From Bacillota bacterium (GTDB taxonomy: Bacteria; Bacillota; JADQBR01), in assembly GCA_016278515.1 (NCBI GenBank), contig JADQBR010000019.1, forward strand, positions 31,863 through 95,862: a stretch of DNA of 64,000 nucleotides. The letters run 5' to 3'. The notes under the pieces are model-generated. The model saw only the letters and a list, made by a program, of their open reading frames with translations, made no database searches and was not told the origin of the DNA. Both the position numbers and the translations under genes were made by a program. Position 1 is the first letter of the stretch. Every line of letters begins with the position of its first letter. Below are positions 53,834-61,461 of the stretch, one piece after another.

Positions 53834-53847
53834 GGTACAAGACTTGC
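53834..53847 (+). promoter_or_regulatory. Sigma-54 promoter upstream of the amidohydrolase
   Basis: TTGGTACAAGACTTGCAT: GG at 53834-53835, ten bases, GC at 53846-53847, a close match to consensus. It leaves a leader of about 180 bases before 54042, in which I see nothing else. Confidence 0.75.
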
Positions 53848-54041
53848 ATAATTAATTAGAGGGTATGCTTGTTTTTATTTTAAGTTGGTTAGAAATGGGA
53901 GAGAAACGATTGGTTTTACGCTTTCAGAATATTCCGTTCATTAATCAAACATTATTGTGTTAAAAATTTGAACATGGGGCGTTCGGATGGGGTGAAAAAC
54001 CTAAATAAACTGTAAGTTAACTTTAGAAAGGTGGTTTCTAT

Positions 54042-55799
54042 TTGAGTATTTTAAGAAAAAGGTTAAGCCGGGTAGCCCTGGGAGAAGAGCCCGGAGACAT
54101 AATTATAAATAATGGCAAGGTGCTAAACGTCTATACCGGTGAAGTGCTGCAGGGCCAGGTAGTGATAGCGGGAGAAAGAATCGCATACGTGGGTCGGGAA
54201 CATAATTTTCCCGTTGGCCCTGACACATTAGTCATAGATGTGGCTAATCAGACTATAATTCCCGGTCTAATTGACGGCCATATTCACCTAGATGCGTGGC
54301 TAACATTGAATGAATACAGCAAACTAATGCTTCCCCGGGGGACTACGGCTATAGTTACCGAATGCTCTACATTTGCCAATGCTTTTGGGCTGCAGGGTGT
54401 GGTAGATTTTGTCCGTGGCTTTGCTGATCAACCTATGCGGATGTTTGCTGTTGCACCGGTAATATCATTTATCTGTGCCCGCAGAAGTAAGGGCAGGGCT
54501 ATCAGCCTAGCGGAAATGGAGCACCTCTTAACTTTGCCGGAAGTGTTGGGATTGGGAGAAATTTATTGGCCGGCCCTGCTTTATAGCGGGGCCGAAGAGG
54601 AATTAACTCTGCTGATAGAAAAGGCCATACAGCTTGGGAAAACTGTGGAAGGTCACGGTGCGGGAGCTAGAGACCAAAAGCTGGCCGCCTTGGCTGCCCG
54701 CGGCATTGATGCCTGTCACGAGCCAATTACTGCACCTGAGGTGAGGGACAGGCTGCGTTTGGGGTTAGCTGCAAAAATTAGAGAGGGATCTATACGGCAA
54801 GAACTGAACGAAGTGATTAAACCATTAATGGAGATGAATATTAATTTGCGCCGTGCCATCCTGGTTTCGGATGGTGTTTGGCCAGATGTGCTCATTAGTT
54901 CTGGTCATATGGATTATATTGTTCAAAAAGCAATTAACCTGGGAATGGAGCCAGTAACAGCAATTCAGATGGCGACGTTAAACGTTGCCGAACGCTTTGG
55001 TTTGGATAGGGATTTAGGAGGGATAGCTCCGGGGAAGTGTGCTGATTTGGTTGTTATTCCAAACATCCGTACCGTTGAAGCACAGATGGTGATTTGTAAG
55101 GGCAAGGTTATGGCAAAAAAAGGAACATTGCTTGGAGGACTACCGAATATTAATTACCAAGAGCGAATTTTCAGGTCTGTGAATATTTCCTTTGTTAAGC
55201 CGGAGGATTTCAAAGTTATTGTCCCTGAAGATACTAAAGAAATAGCTGTTCGAGCCATCGAAATGGTTACTGACATAGTTAACAGAGAGGCAGCCATAAC
55301 CCTGCCGGTGAAAGACGGAGTTGCGTCAGTTCCTGCGGCGGCAGATGTCTTAAAGGCAGCAGTGTTTGATCGGTTTGAAGGGGGTGGCGAGCGTGCGGTA
55401 GGTTTTATTAAGGGATACGGTATGCGACAGGGTGCGCTGGCCGCCAGTTTTAGTTTTGACGAAGGCAATTTGACGGTTATTGGGTGCAATGATGAAGACA
55501 TGGCCTCTGCCGTTAACCGTATTAGAGAACTGCAAGGGGGAGTCGTCTATTGCATTGACGGTGAGGTAACCGCGGAAATACCTCTACCAATATTGGGTGG
55601 CATCTCTGAGCAGACCGGTTCAAAACTCGCTTTAGAACTTGCAGCTTTTATAAAGGTGCTGGAAAGAGCGGGGTGTAAAGGAAAGTATCCGTTGTTAACG
55701 TTATTCACATTGACTTTTACGGCAATCCCTTCATTAAGACTACTATCTAGAGGTTATTGGTTGTCTAAGGAAGGCAGGGTGGTTGATTGTCTGCTTTAG
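54042..55799 (+). CDS. Adenine deaminase-family amidohydrolase
   Basis: 585 residues, the length and domain order of adenine deaminase (Ade). Residues 20-60 form the small beta domain. The metal motif is DGHIHLDAW (H-x-H), followed by LPRGTTAIVTE, GHGAGARDQKLAALAARGIDACHEPITAPE and a C-terminal Ade domain with RAVGFIKGYGMRQGALA. The family usually has ...HIESS after H-x-H and a D-D pair later; here it is HLDAW and VSDGVWPD. These changes near the active site leave its substrate open. TTG start after AGAAAGGTGG. Its place among acyl-CoA ligases is unexplained. Confidence 0.82.
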   Translation: MSILRKRLSRVALGEEPGDIIINNGKVLNVYTGEVLQGQVVIAGERIAYVGREHNFPVGPDTLVIDVANQTIIPGLIDGHIHLDAWLTLNEYSKLMLPRGTTAIVTECSTFANAFGLQGVVDFVRGFADQPMRMFAVAPVISFICARRSKGRAISLAEMEHLLTLPEVLGLGEIYWPALLYSGAEEELTLLIEKAIQLGKTVEGHGAGARDQKLAALAARGIDACHEPITAPEVRDRLRLGLAAKIREGSIRQELNEVIKPLMEMNINLRRAILVSDGVWPDVLISSGHMDYIVQKAINLGMEPVTAIQMATLNVAERFGLDRDLGGIAPGKCADLVVIPNIRTVEAQMVICKGKVMAKKGTLLGGLPNINYQERIFRSVNISFVKPEDFKVIVPEDTKEIAVRAIEMVTDIVNREAAITLPVKDGVASVPAAADVLKAAVFDRFEGGGERAVGFIKGYGMRQGALAASFSFDEGNLTVIGCNDEDMASAVNRIRELQGGVVYCIDGEVTAEIPLPILGGISEQTGSKLALELAAFIKVLERAGCKGKYPLLTLFTLTFTAIPSLRLLSRGYWLSKEGRVVDCLL

Positions 55800-55965
55800 T
55801 AGTATTAGCGGATTTGTCGATTGGTGTAAGTGTCTGAATGACTAGATAGGGCTTAAGATAGATAACTTGGTGATACAGGAAAAAAGATGTCGACTTGTTT
55901 ACAACCTGAGGAGAGTCTTTACTCCCCTTGGTTAGTAATACCAAAACTATTTAAGGAGTGATTTA

Positions 55966-57591
55966 ATGACCGATAAGATGGAAGCTTTATTGTCCAGCTG
56001 TTACCCGGAACAAGTTAGTAGAACGCTTGACTACCCAGACAAGACACTACCTCAACTGCTAGAGGACCTTGCAATTGAATATGGTGATGTTGATGCCTAT
56101 ATTTTCGCAGGCCAGAAAGCCAGTTATCGCGAATTTAATGAGCAGGTTGGCAAATTTGCTACAGCGTTGGCTAAATTGGGCGTCACTAAGGGAGACAGGG
56201 TTGCGGTCATGGCTCCCAACTGTCCCCAATATGTAATTAGCTACTATGCGTTGCTCAAAATCGGTGCCATTGTGGTGCAGACTAACCCCATGTATACCAA
56301 AAGGGAAGTGGAACATCAACTGCAGGATTCCGGAGCAGAGCTCATGGTGGTATATGATGCACTATATCCTACGGTAGCTGCGGTGCAGGCTAACACTAAG
56401 CTGGAAAAGGTAATATTGTTTAGCCTGGGGCAGGAACATTCACTGGAGGGGGATGATATCTATCGCTTTGATAAGCTCTTAGCCGAAACTCCTAACCAAC
56501 CGCCTGAAGTGGATATTGACCTATATGAAGACGTTGCAGTGTTCCAATACACCGGTGGTACGACCGGCGTGTCCAAAGGGGCTATGCTTACCCATGCTAA
56601 TGTTATGTGTAATGCATATATGGTTAAAGTCTGGACTCACGACAGCACCATGGGTACAGAAAGAAGTTTGGTTGTACTTCCTTTGTTTCATTCCTACGGC
56701 ATGAGTACCTCCATGAACACTACTATCCTGATGGCAGGTACCATGATTCTGGTTCCCCGCTTTGACCCTGATGAAGTGTTGAAACTAATTGAAGCATACC
56801 GACCAACTATCTTCAATGGTGTGCCTACCATGTACACAGCTCTGTTGCAACATCCTAAGCTTAAAGACTTCGATTTATCATCCGTTAGAATTTGTATTAC
56901 CGGTGGCTCCGCCATGCCGGTAGAGGTGCAGCAGAAGTTTCAGCAGATTACCGGGGCCAGCATTTTGGAAGGATTTGGCCTTTCAGAGTCATCCCCTGTA
57001 ACTAATTGTAATCCTTTAGGTAAGGAAGTTAAGGTTGGAAGCGTTGGAGTCGTAATGCCTGATACTTACTGTAAAATCGTGGATATTGGGACCGGCGAAC
57101 AGGAACTGGGTGTTGGAGAAATTGGTGAACTTATAATTAAAGGACCTCAGGTCATGAAAGGTTATTGGAACATGCCTGAAGAGACTGAAATTGCATTAAG
57201 AGACGGATGGCTTTTTACCGGGGACATCGCTAAGATGGACGAAGACGGCTATTTCTATATTGTGGATCGGAAAAAAGAAATGATAATTGCTGGTGGATAT
57301 AATATTTATCCCAGGGATGTGGAAGAAGTGCTGTATGAAATGCCAAGTGTAGTTGAGGCGGGTGTGGCCGGTGTTCCCGATAAGTATCGCGGAGAGACAG
57401 TCTGTGCCTTTGTAGTGCCGAAAGAAGGAACCAATTTAACTGAGGAGGATGTCGTTAACTTCTGCCGAGAAAGGCTTGCTGCCTATAAGGTGCCGCGAAG
57501 GGTAATATTTATGGATGAATTACCCAAAACCACTGTCGGTAAAATATTACGGCGCAAACTAACGGAGGTTGCCGCCGGGATGGAAGAATAA
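55966..57591 (+). CDS. Long/medium-chain acyl-CoA ligase 3
   Basis: 541 residues. Complete motif set: YTGGTTGVSKGAM, LFHSYGMSTSM, GFGLSESSP, hinge DRKKEMIIAGGYNIYPRDVEE and A10 Lys in KTTVGKILRRKL. It is closely related to ligase 2 and probably arose by duplication. TAAGGAGTG precedes the ATG. No GG-N10-GC element was seen in the 166 bases upstream, so it may be read from the 53834 promoter or from its own. Confidence 0.93.
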   Translation: MTDKMEALLSSCYPEQVSRTLDYPDKTLPQLLEDLAIEYGDVDAYIFAGQKASYREFNEQVGKFATALAKLGVTKGDRVAVMAPNCPQYVISYYALLKIGAIVVQTNPMYTKREVEHQLQDSGAELMVVYDALYPTVAAVQANTKLEKVILFSLGQEHSLEGDDIYRFDKLLAETPNQPPEVDIDLYEDVAVFQYTGGTTGVSKGAMLTHANVMCNAYMVKVWTHDSTMGTERSLVVLPLFHSYGMSTSMNTTILMAGTMILVPRFDPDEVLKLIEAYRPTIFNGVPTMYTALLQHPKLKDFDLSSVRICITGGSAMPVEVQQKFQQITGASILEGFGLSESSPVTNCNPLGKEVKVGSVGVVMPDTYCKIVDIGTGEQELGVGEIGELIIKGPQVMKGYWNMPEETEIALRDGWLFTGDIAKMDEDGYFYIVDRKKEMIIAGGYNIYPRDVEEVLYEMPSVVEAGVAGVPDKYRGETVCAFVVPKEGTNLTEEDVVNFCRERLAAYKVPRRVIFMDELPKTTVGKILRRKLTEVAAGMEE

Positions 57592-57599
57592 TATATTGG

Positions 57600-57631
57600 G
57601 ATCTGGTTAATTTAACCAGGTCTCTTTTTTG
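57600..57631 (+). terminator. Terminator after acyl-CoA ligase 3
   Basis: CTGGTTAA and TTAACCAG pair around AT, then GTCTCTTTTTT. Confidence 0.85.
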
Positions 57632-57769
57632 TGTTGGGGGAACTTTTTTAATATTTAAAGCGTCTCTTTTAGTGGAGAGTATAGCGCAAGTTATAGTTAT
57701 GCACGGGTATTGTATGGGGAAGTGCATTAAATGTAAGTGTTTTTCAGTTTCAAGTCAGGGGTGAGCTTT

Positions 57770-58612
57770 ATGGAGTTTGAAAAGCCAATTTCTCTTATTG
57801 GCGATCGACGGGGTAAACATTTGGCCCTGCTGATAATAGCGGTAATTATTTTAGTCTGGGTTGGCAATTTAATATTCTTTTACAGTCAACAGCTTGCCCA
57901 ACCTATTTTTTTTAGACATTATTATGCTCTTAATGTATATAATGATGTTAACTTTAGTCTTTATTACTTAGCTAACCGCAGTCTTGATAAAGAGATCAGT
58001 TATATAGAGATCCCGGGTTTGGAAATATCCCCTCGGCAGGAAGTCTATAAGGAAAATGAGTACAGTCATCATCTTCTTAAGCAAATCAATGTAACAGTAG
58101 AGCGAGGCGAGCTGGAGAAACAGTTGGCTCAAGGCGACTTTAAATTTAATGAAATTATTGCCCATTTATCTAGTGGGGAGACAATTACTCTACCGGTAGG
58201 TGAAATTAATTTCCAGTGGATTGATACCAAGTCGCCCCTTTCTAATCAAGTAGTCAAGAGTTCAACCTCTAACGAAGGCTATACCTTATGGCGAGCCGAA
58301 AGTGCCGTAAAGGTTAAGGCTATGACTTATAGATTTAAGGAACTTCTGGGAGATCATCTGGAAATCACATTGAATAAGAAACTTCCTCTTCAATTAGAGC
58401 AAGGAGATACGCTAAAGGTTAATTACCGTTTTCTGTTCGACGACGATAACGTCGTTGCCGCCAAAAGTTATTATCACATTGACCCTTTATTAGAGGTAGA
58501 AACAGGTAATGACGGTACCCTTACGGTAACTGGTGAGCACCTAACCTACATGCCGTATTTTACCAACGCCGACATTCGAAAGTTTGTCAAACAGAAGGGG
58601 GACTCACAATGA
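57770..58612 (+). CDS. Hypothetical protein with one N-terminal membrane helix
   Basis: 280 residues from ATG 57770 (AGGGGTGAGC upstream). One membrane segment (LALLIIAVIILVWVGNLIFFY) at about 20-40, then a soluble, probably exported, beta-rich domain with charged ends. No family recognised. Its end overlaps the next gene by four bases (ATGA), so the two membrane proteins are coupled. Confidence 0.7.
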   Translation: MEFEKPISLIGDRRGKHLALLIIAVIILVWVGNLIFFYSQQLAQPIFFRHYYALNVYNDVNFSLYYLANRSLDKEISYIEIPGLEISPRQEVYKENEYSHHLLKQINVTVERGELEKQLAQGDFKFNEIIAHLSSGETITLPVGEINFQWIDTKSPLSNQVVKSSTSNEGYTLWRAESAVKVKAMTYRFKELLGDHLEITLNKKLPLQLEQGDTLKVNYRFLFDDDNVVAAKSYYHIDPLLEVETGNDGTLTVTGEHLTYMPYFTNADIRKFVKQKGDSQ

Positions 58613-59172
58613 CTAAAGCAGCAGAACACTTTAGAAAAATTGTCTGGGGTTTGGTCATATCACTCTTTGATATTCACATTATGAATATTAATATACTGCC
58701 TGATACCGTAGGTTATGTTTTAGTGATAATAGGATTGGAAAGGTTATCTGCTTGGAACACCAATTTTAGCAAAGCTAAAACCGCGGCATTAATCTTGGCG
58801 GTATGTACGATACCGGATTTCATCAAGTTTGCACCAAACCTACTGGTAACTACTCAGATTAGTATCTGGCTGCTGATTTATAATTCCATATTGACTTTGA
58901 TAAAAGCAGTTCTTATATACCATATCTTCACTGGCATTATTCAGTTGGCTAAAGACCGAGGGCTAGAGGATCTATATCAACAGGCCTTGGCCAGATGGAA
59001 ACTGTACGCCGTGATAATAGGATTTCATCTAATCACAACTCCCTTCCAGTTAAACTTTCTCAGTGATTGGCAGTTATTATACATAGTGCTGACACTGATT
59101 GTACTAATAGTGGAAGTGACTGTAATAGTGTTGATTAACCGAGCTGGAAAACAGTTGTCTTCGGTTGAATAA
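58609..59172 (+). CDS. Hypothetical multi-pass membrane protein
   Basis: 187 residues with about five membrane segments. The start region FRKIVWGLVISLFDIHIMNINILPDTVGYVLVIIGLERL is reminiscent of small Firmicute membrane proteins of unknown function. It overlaps the preceding gene by four bases. A terminator follows at 59203. Confidence 0.7.
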   Translation: MTKAAEHFRKIVWGLVISLFDIHIMNINILPDTVGYVLVIIGLERLSAWNTNFSKAKTAALILAVCTIPDFIKFAPNLLVTTQISIWLLIYNSILTLIKAVLIYHIFTGIIQLAKDRGLEDLYQQALARWKLYAVIIGFHLITTPFQLNFLSDWQLLYIVLTLIVLIVEVTVIVLINRAGKQLSSVE

Positions 59173-59202
59173 GAGTAAATATTATTGTCTGCCAGTGACT
59201 AA

Positions 59203-59230
59203 TACACCACATGTTGGTGTATTTTTTTAG
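59203..59230 (+). terminator. Terminator after the membrane-protein pair
   Basis: AATACACCA-CATG-TTGGTGTATT followed by a T-run. Confidence 0.85.
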
Positions 59231-59693
59231 TTCTAATCCATAATCGAAATTTCAGCGAAACATAATCCTTATTTGGTATTGACTGAGTTCATACCGGGGT
59301 AACTAGTTAAAAGAAGGGAAAAATATTCATGGTGGCGAATATTAAGTAAGCGTAAACTGACAGTTTGCGTTGGTTTTTGTCCGATAGCTAACCGCTACTT
59401 TCTTCGGGGACATTCCTGTCCCCAGAAGATATCCTAAACTTCAGCAGGTGTGTCCCCTTTATTTAACTGCTAAGTGGCGCTAGGCTCCTGGATATGCTTA
59501 ACTAAACATCAGGATTGGCATAAAACCCATCTTAAAGTTCACTGGTATTTTAGTTCACTAATCCAGTTTCATCGGAAACCTGGCATAGTGCCTTTGATGC
59601 TGGGGGACTCTAGTAATATTGACATGCGCTTTGGATAGTTGGGAAACGAGAGAAAACTAGGATATGAATCAGTTTAGAGAGGAGAATTCTAAA

Positions 59694-59798
59694 ATGAGCA
59701 AAATTCCAATGAAAGTACCGTTACATCAACGAACTAGTGGAATTTGCTTTAAAACTGGAGGGTGCATCCATCAAGATTATTCGAAGATGGAATTATGA
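59694..59798 (+). CDS. Possible 34-residue peptide
   Basis: ATG after AGAGAGGAGAATTCT. It encodes MSKIPMKVPLHQRTSGICFK followed by two more glycines and a second Cys. Its stop overlaps the next ATG (ATGA), typical of coupled real genes, but no family is recognised. It may be a gene remnant. Confidence 0.3.
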   Translation: MSKIPMKVPLHQRTSGICFKTGGCIHQDYSKMEL

Positions 59799-59890
59799 CG
59801 AAAAACCAAGTTCAACGGTCTAATCTTCCTAATAAGCGGGCCGTTAATAATGAAGAGTTTTTATTAGAAATCGCAAAGAATATGAAGTAA
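59795..59890 (+). CDS. Possible 31-residue peptide
   Basis: Coupled to the previous frame by ATGA. A basic N-terminus is followed by NNEEFLLEIAKNMK, a helix. No family recognised. Confidence 0.28.
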   Translation: MTKNQVQRSNLPNKRAVNNEEFLLEIAKNMK

Positions 59891-59930
59891 TGAGATAAGG
59901 TTAAAGGACAATAGTATAAGGGTATTTTTA

Positions 59931-60029
59931 TTGCGAGGTATAATATTACCTTTTGTAGTAGGTGTTATTATATTTGCTAGCCTTCCAGAAACTAGAATGT
60001 CAGTAAAGGTCTACTTTAACAAAAGATAG
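59931..60029 (+). CDS. Possible 32-residue single-helix membrane peptide
   Basis: TTG start after AAGGGTA. LRGIILPFVVGVIIFASLPE is one hydrophobic helix, with a basic tail. Could be a small membrane peptide or chance. Confidence 0.25.
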   Translation: MRGIILPFVVGVIIFASLPETRMSVKVYFNKR

Positions 60030-60532
60030 CCGATATGATTTGTTAGCGTTTTTAAGATTGCAAGACGAATGACAGAAGGCTAGATTATGTGAAGGAAGGG
60101 ATAAGTTAAACCGGCAATGACAAAATACCGGAAGATAAAAATGGTATTACCGTAAATCGACAGATTCCTCTTCGGTAGGATTTTCATGACAGATCCTTCC
60201 GTTGCGAGGAGAAGAAACTGTAAAATAAAGAAACAAATTTACTTACCAGCTTAGGTCAGTAATCTAAAGACTAATTGCTAGTTACGAATTCTACATGGTG
60301 TCTTAGTTCTTAGGTTTGTAGTCGATAGATAGTGTGTATTGCCCGTTTGTAGCCTTTTTTGTGGCTGACTATTGGGGTATTTCTTTTTAGACTTGTTGGA
60401 TTTGTTTATTTTGGAAAAGGTTCAAATATAAAAAACTAGAATATTTTTTAAAAAAATATATTTTCAGGAAGGACTTTTTTAACAAACGTAGAATATATTA
60501 TAATATTAAATATATGGTACCTATAAAAACGT

Positions 60533-60877
60533 ATGCTGTCTAAGGAGGGACTTGAAATAGCTAGAACTATTTGTGTGGTTGGCCATGGGACACTGCCTCA
60601 AGGCATGGTGGCCAAAAGTGTATACGACCACATTGCTGTGGTGACCGAAGTGGATGTGCGATATGGAGTAATTGTAGATGTCCAGTGTACTTTGATTACA
60701 GACTTAGCAAATAATATTGTTGCAAACATTATCAAGGGTCATTCTCTTAAAGACGGCATGGAAGATGCAATAGATGTTTTGAAGAAAAGTTATCACGGTG
60801 CAGCAAGAAATGCAGTTATTGCCGCGGTTAAAGATTTACACAGAAATTATTTAAGAATACTAGAAAAAGAAAAATAG
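60533..60877 (+). CDS. DUF3870 family protein
   Basis: Up to 114 residues. The core TICVVGHGTLPQGMVAKSVYDHIAVVTEVDVRYGVIVDVQCTL matches DUF3870, a small family of unknown function often near PrpF-like isomerases, as here. The start is uncertain: the only ATG (60533) lies before the strong ribosome site TAAGGAGGGA (60541-60550), and no ATG, GTG or TTG in frame follows it; ATA at 60557 is at the right distance. Upstream is a TATAAT-like box near 60498. Confidence 0.82.
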   Translation: MLSKEGLEIARTICVVGHGTLPQGMVAKSVYDHIAVVTEVDVRYGVIVDVQCTLITDLANNIVANIIKGHSLKDGMEDAIDVLKKSYHGAARNAVIAAVKDLHRNYLRILEKEK

Positions 60878-60967
60878 ACTGTTTTATCTGTAAACATCAG
60901 GGGGAACTTGATGGGAAAGAACGGATAAAAGCCGGTTTTGAGCCTACGCTTAATTCCGGTTTTTTTA
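60877..60967 (+). ncRNA. Structured RNA element, copy 1, with terminator
   Basis: Starts GACTG. Stem P1 is TTTTATCTG (60882-60890) with CGGATAAAA (60922-60930). Inside it, hairpin P2 CATCA/TGATG (60895-60899, 60909-60913) carries the loop GGGGGAACT. The terminator AAAAGCCGG...CCGGTTTTTTT begins within P1's 3' arm, so P1 and terminator compete for AAAA. It is homologous to the copy at 61189. I do not recognise it as a known riboswitch. Confidence 0.65.
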
Positions 60968-61048
60968 TTACATAAGTTTTTGTATTAGCCAGGTCATTTT
61001 TCGAAAGCTTTTTAATATATGTTTTGAGGAATTAAAGAGGGGGGCGTT

Positions 61049-61117
61049 ATGTCAGAACAAGGATTTTGGGTTTTAGGGAATATTCCTTTAGCATGCAAAA
61101 TAGATATTAGTAATTAA
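61049..61117 (+). CDS. Possible 22-residue peptide between the two RNA elements
   Basis: AAAGAGGGGGGCGTT then ATG and an open frame MSEQGFWVLGNIPLACKIDI ending at TAA 61115. The ribosome site is very good. The frame ends at the TTAACTAA repeat, so it could be a truncated gene whose N-terminus survives. Confidence 0.35.
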   Translation: MSEQGFWVLGNIPLACKIDISN

Positions 61118-61155
61118 CTAATTAACTAATTAACTAATTAACTAATTAATTAATA
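61110..61155 (+). repeat. Microsatellite of TTAACTAA units
   Basis: The 8-base palindrome TTAACTAA recurs about four times, then TTAATTAATAA. It places stop codons in all frames. It lies between the two RNA elements. Confidence 0.85.
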
Positions 61156-61188
61156 ACTGAAAAATGTTTTGGCAAAAAATATTTATCA

Positions 61189-61278
61189 GACTGTTTTATC
61201 TGTAATCATTGGGAAGAACTCGATGGACCGAGCAGATAAAAGCCAGTAATGGGATTTTATTCTCAATACTGGCTTTTT
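61189..61278 (+). ncRNA. Structured RNA element, copy 2, with terminator
   Basis: GACTG, P1 TTTTATCTG (61194-61202) with CAGATAAAA (61233-61241), and P2 CATTG/CGATG (61207-61211, 61221-61225) with loop GGAAGAACT. P2 differs from copy 1 by paired changes, which supports the fold. The terminator AAAAGCCAGTA...TACTGGCTTTTTT overlaps P1's last four bases. It lies in the leader region of the PrpF-family gene at 61462. Confidence 0.7.
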
Positions 61279-61461
61279 TGTTTCTTGAAGAATTAAGATA
61301 TGCACAGCTTGCATGAAAAGCTTATTTAGATGGGCCGAGAGCTAACGAAAACGTTTATTTCTATGTTAGTTATTCCTAAGTTAAAACTAAGCATTGCATC
61401 TGGTTATAACTGGTAACACAGATTTTCTAGAAATCATTTTTTTAAGGGGGTTGCTTTTTAC

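Larger units (their letters stand above)
59231..60532. other. Gene-poor region with hairpins and tiny ORFs
   Basis: About 1.3 kb without a clear gene. It holds two hairpins: one near 59348-59375 (GCGTAAACT-GAC-AGTTTGCG then TTTTT) and one near 59400-59428 (TCTTC-GGGGACA...TGTCCCC-AGAAGA). Three short frames are listed separately. The rest is AT-rich. It may be decayed coding or mobile DNA. Confidence 0.5.

Noticed and set aside
61110..61155. CRISPR-like repeat
   Set aside because: The 8-base TTAACTAA units are continuous without spacers; it is a microsatellite.
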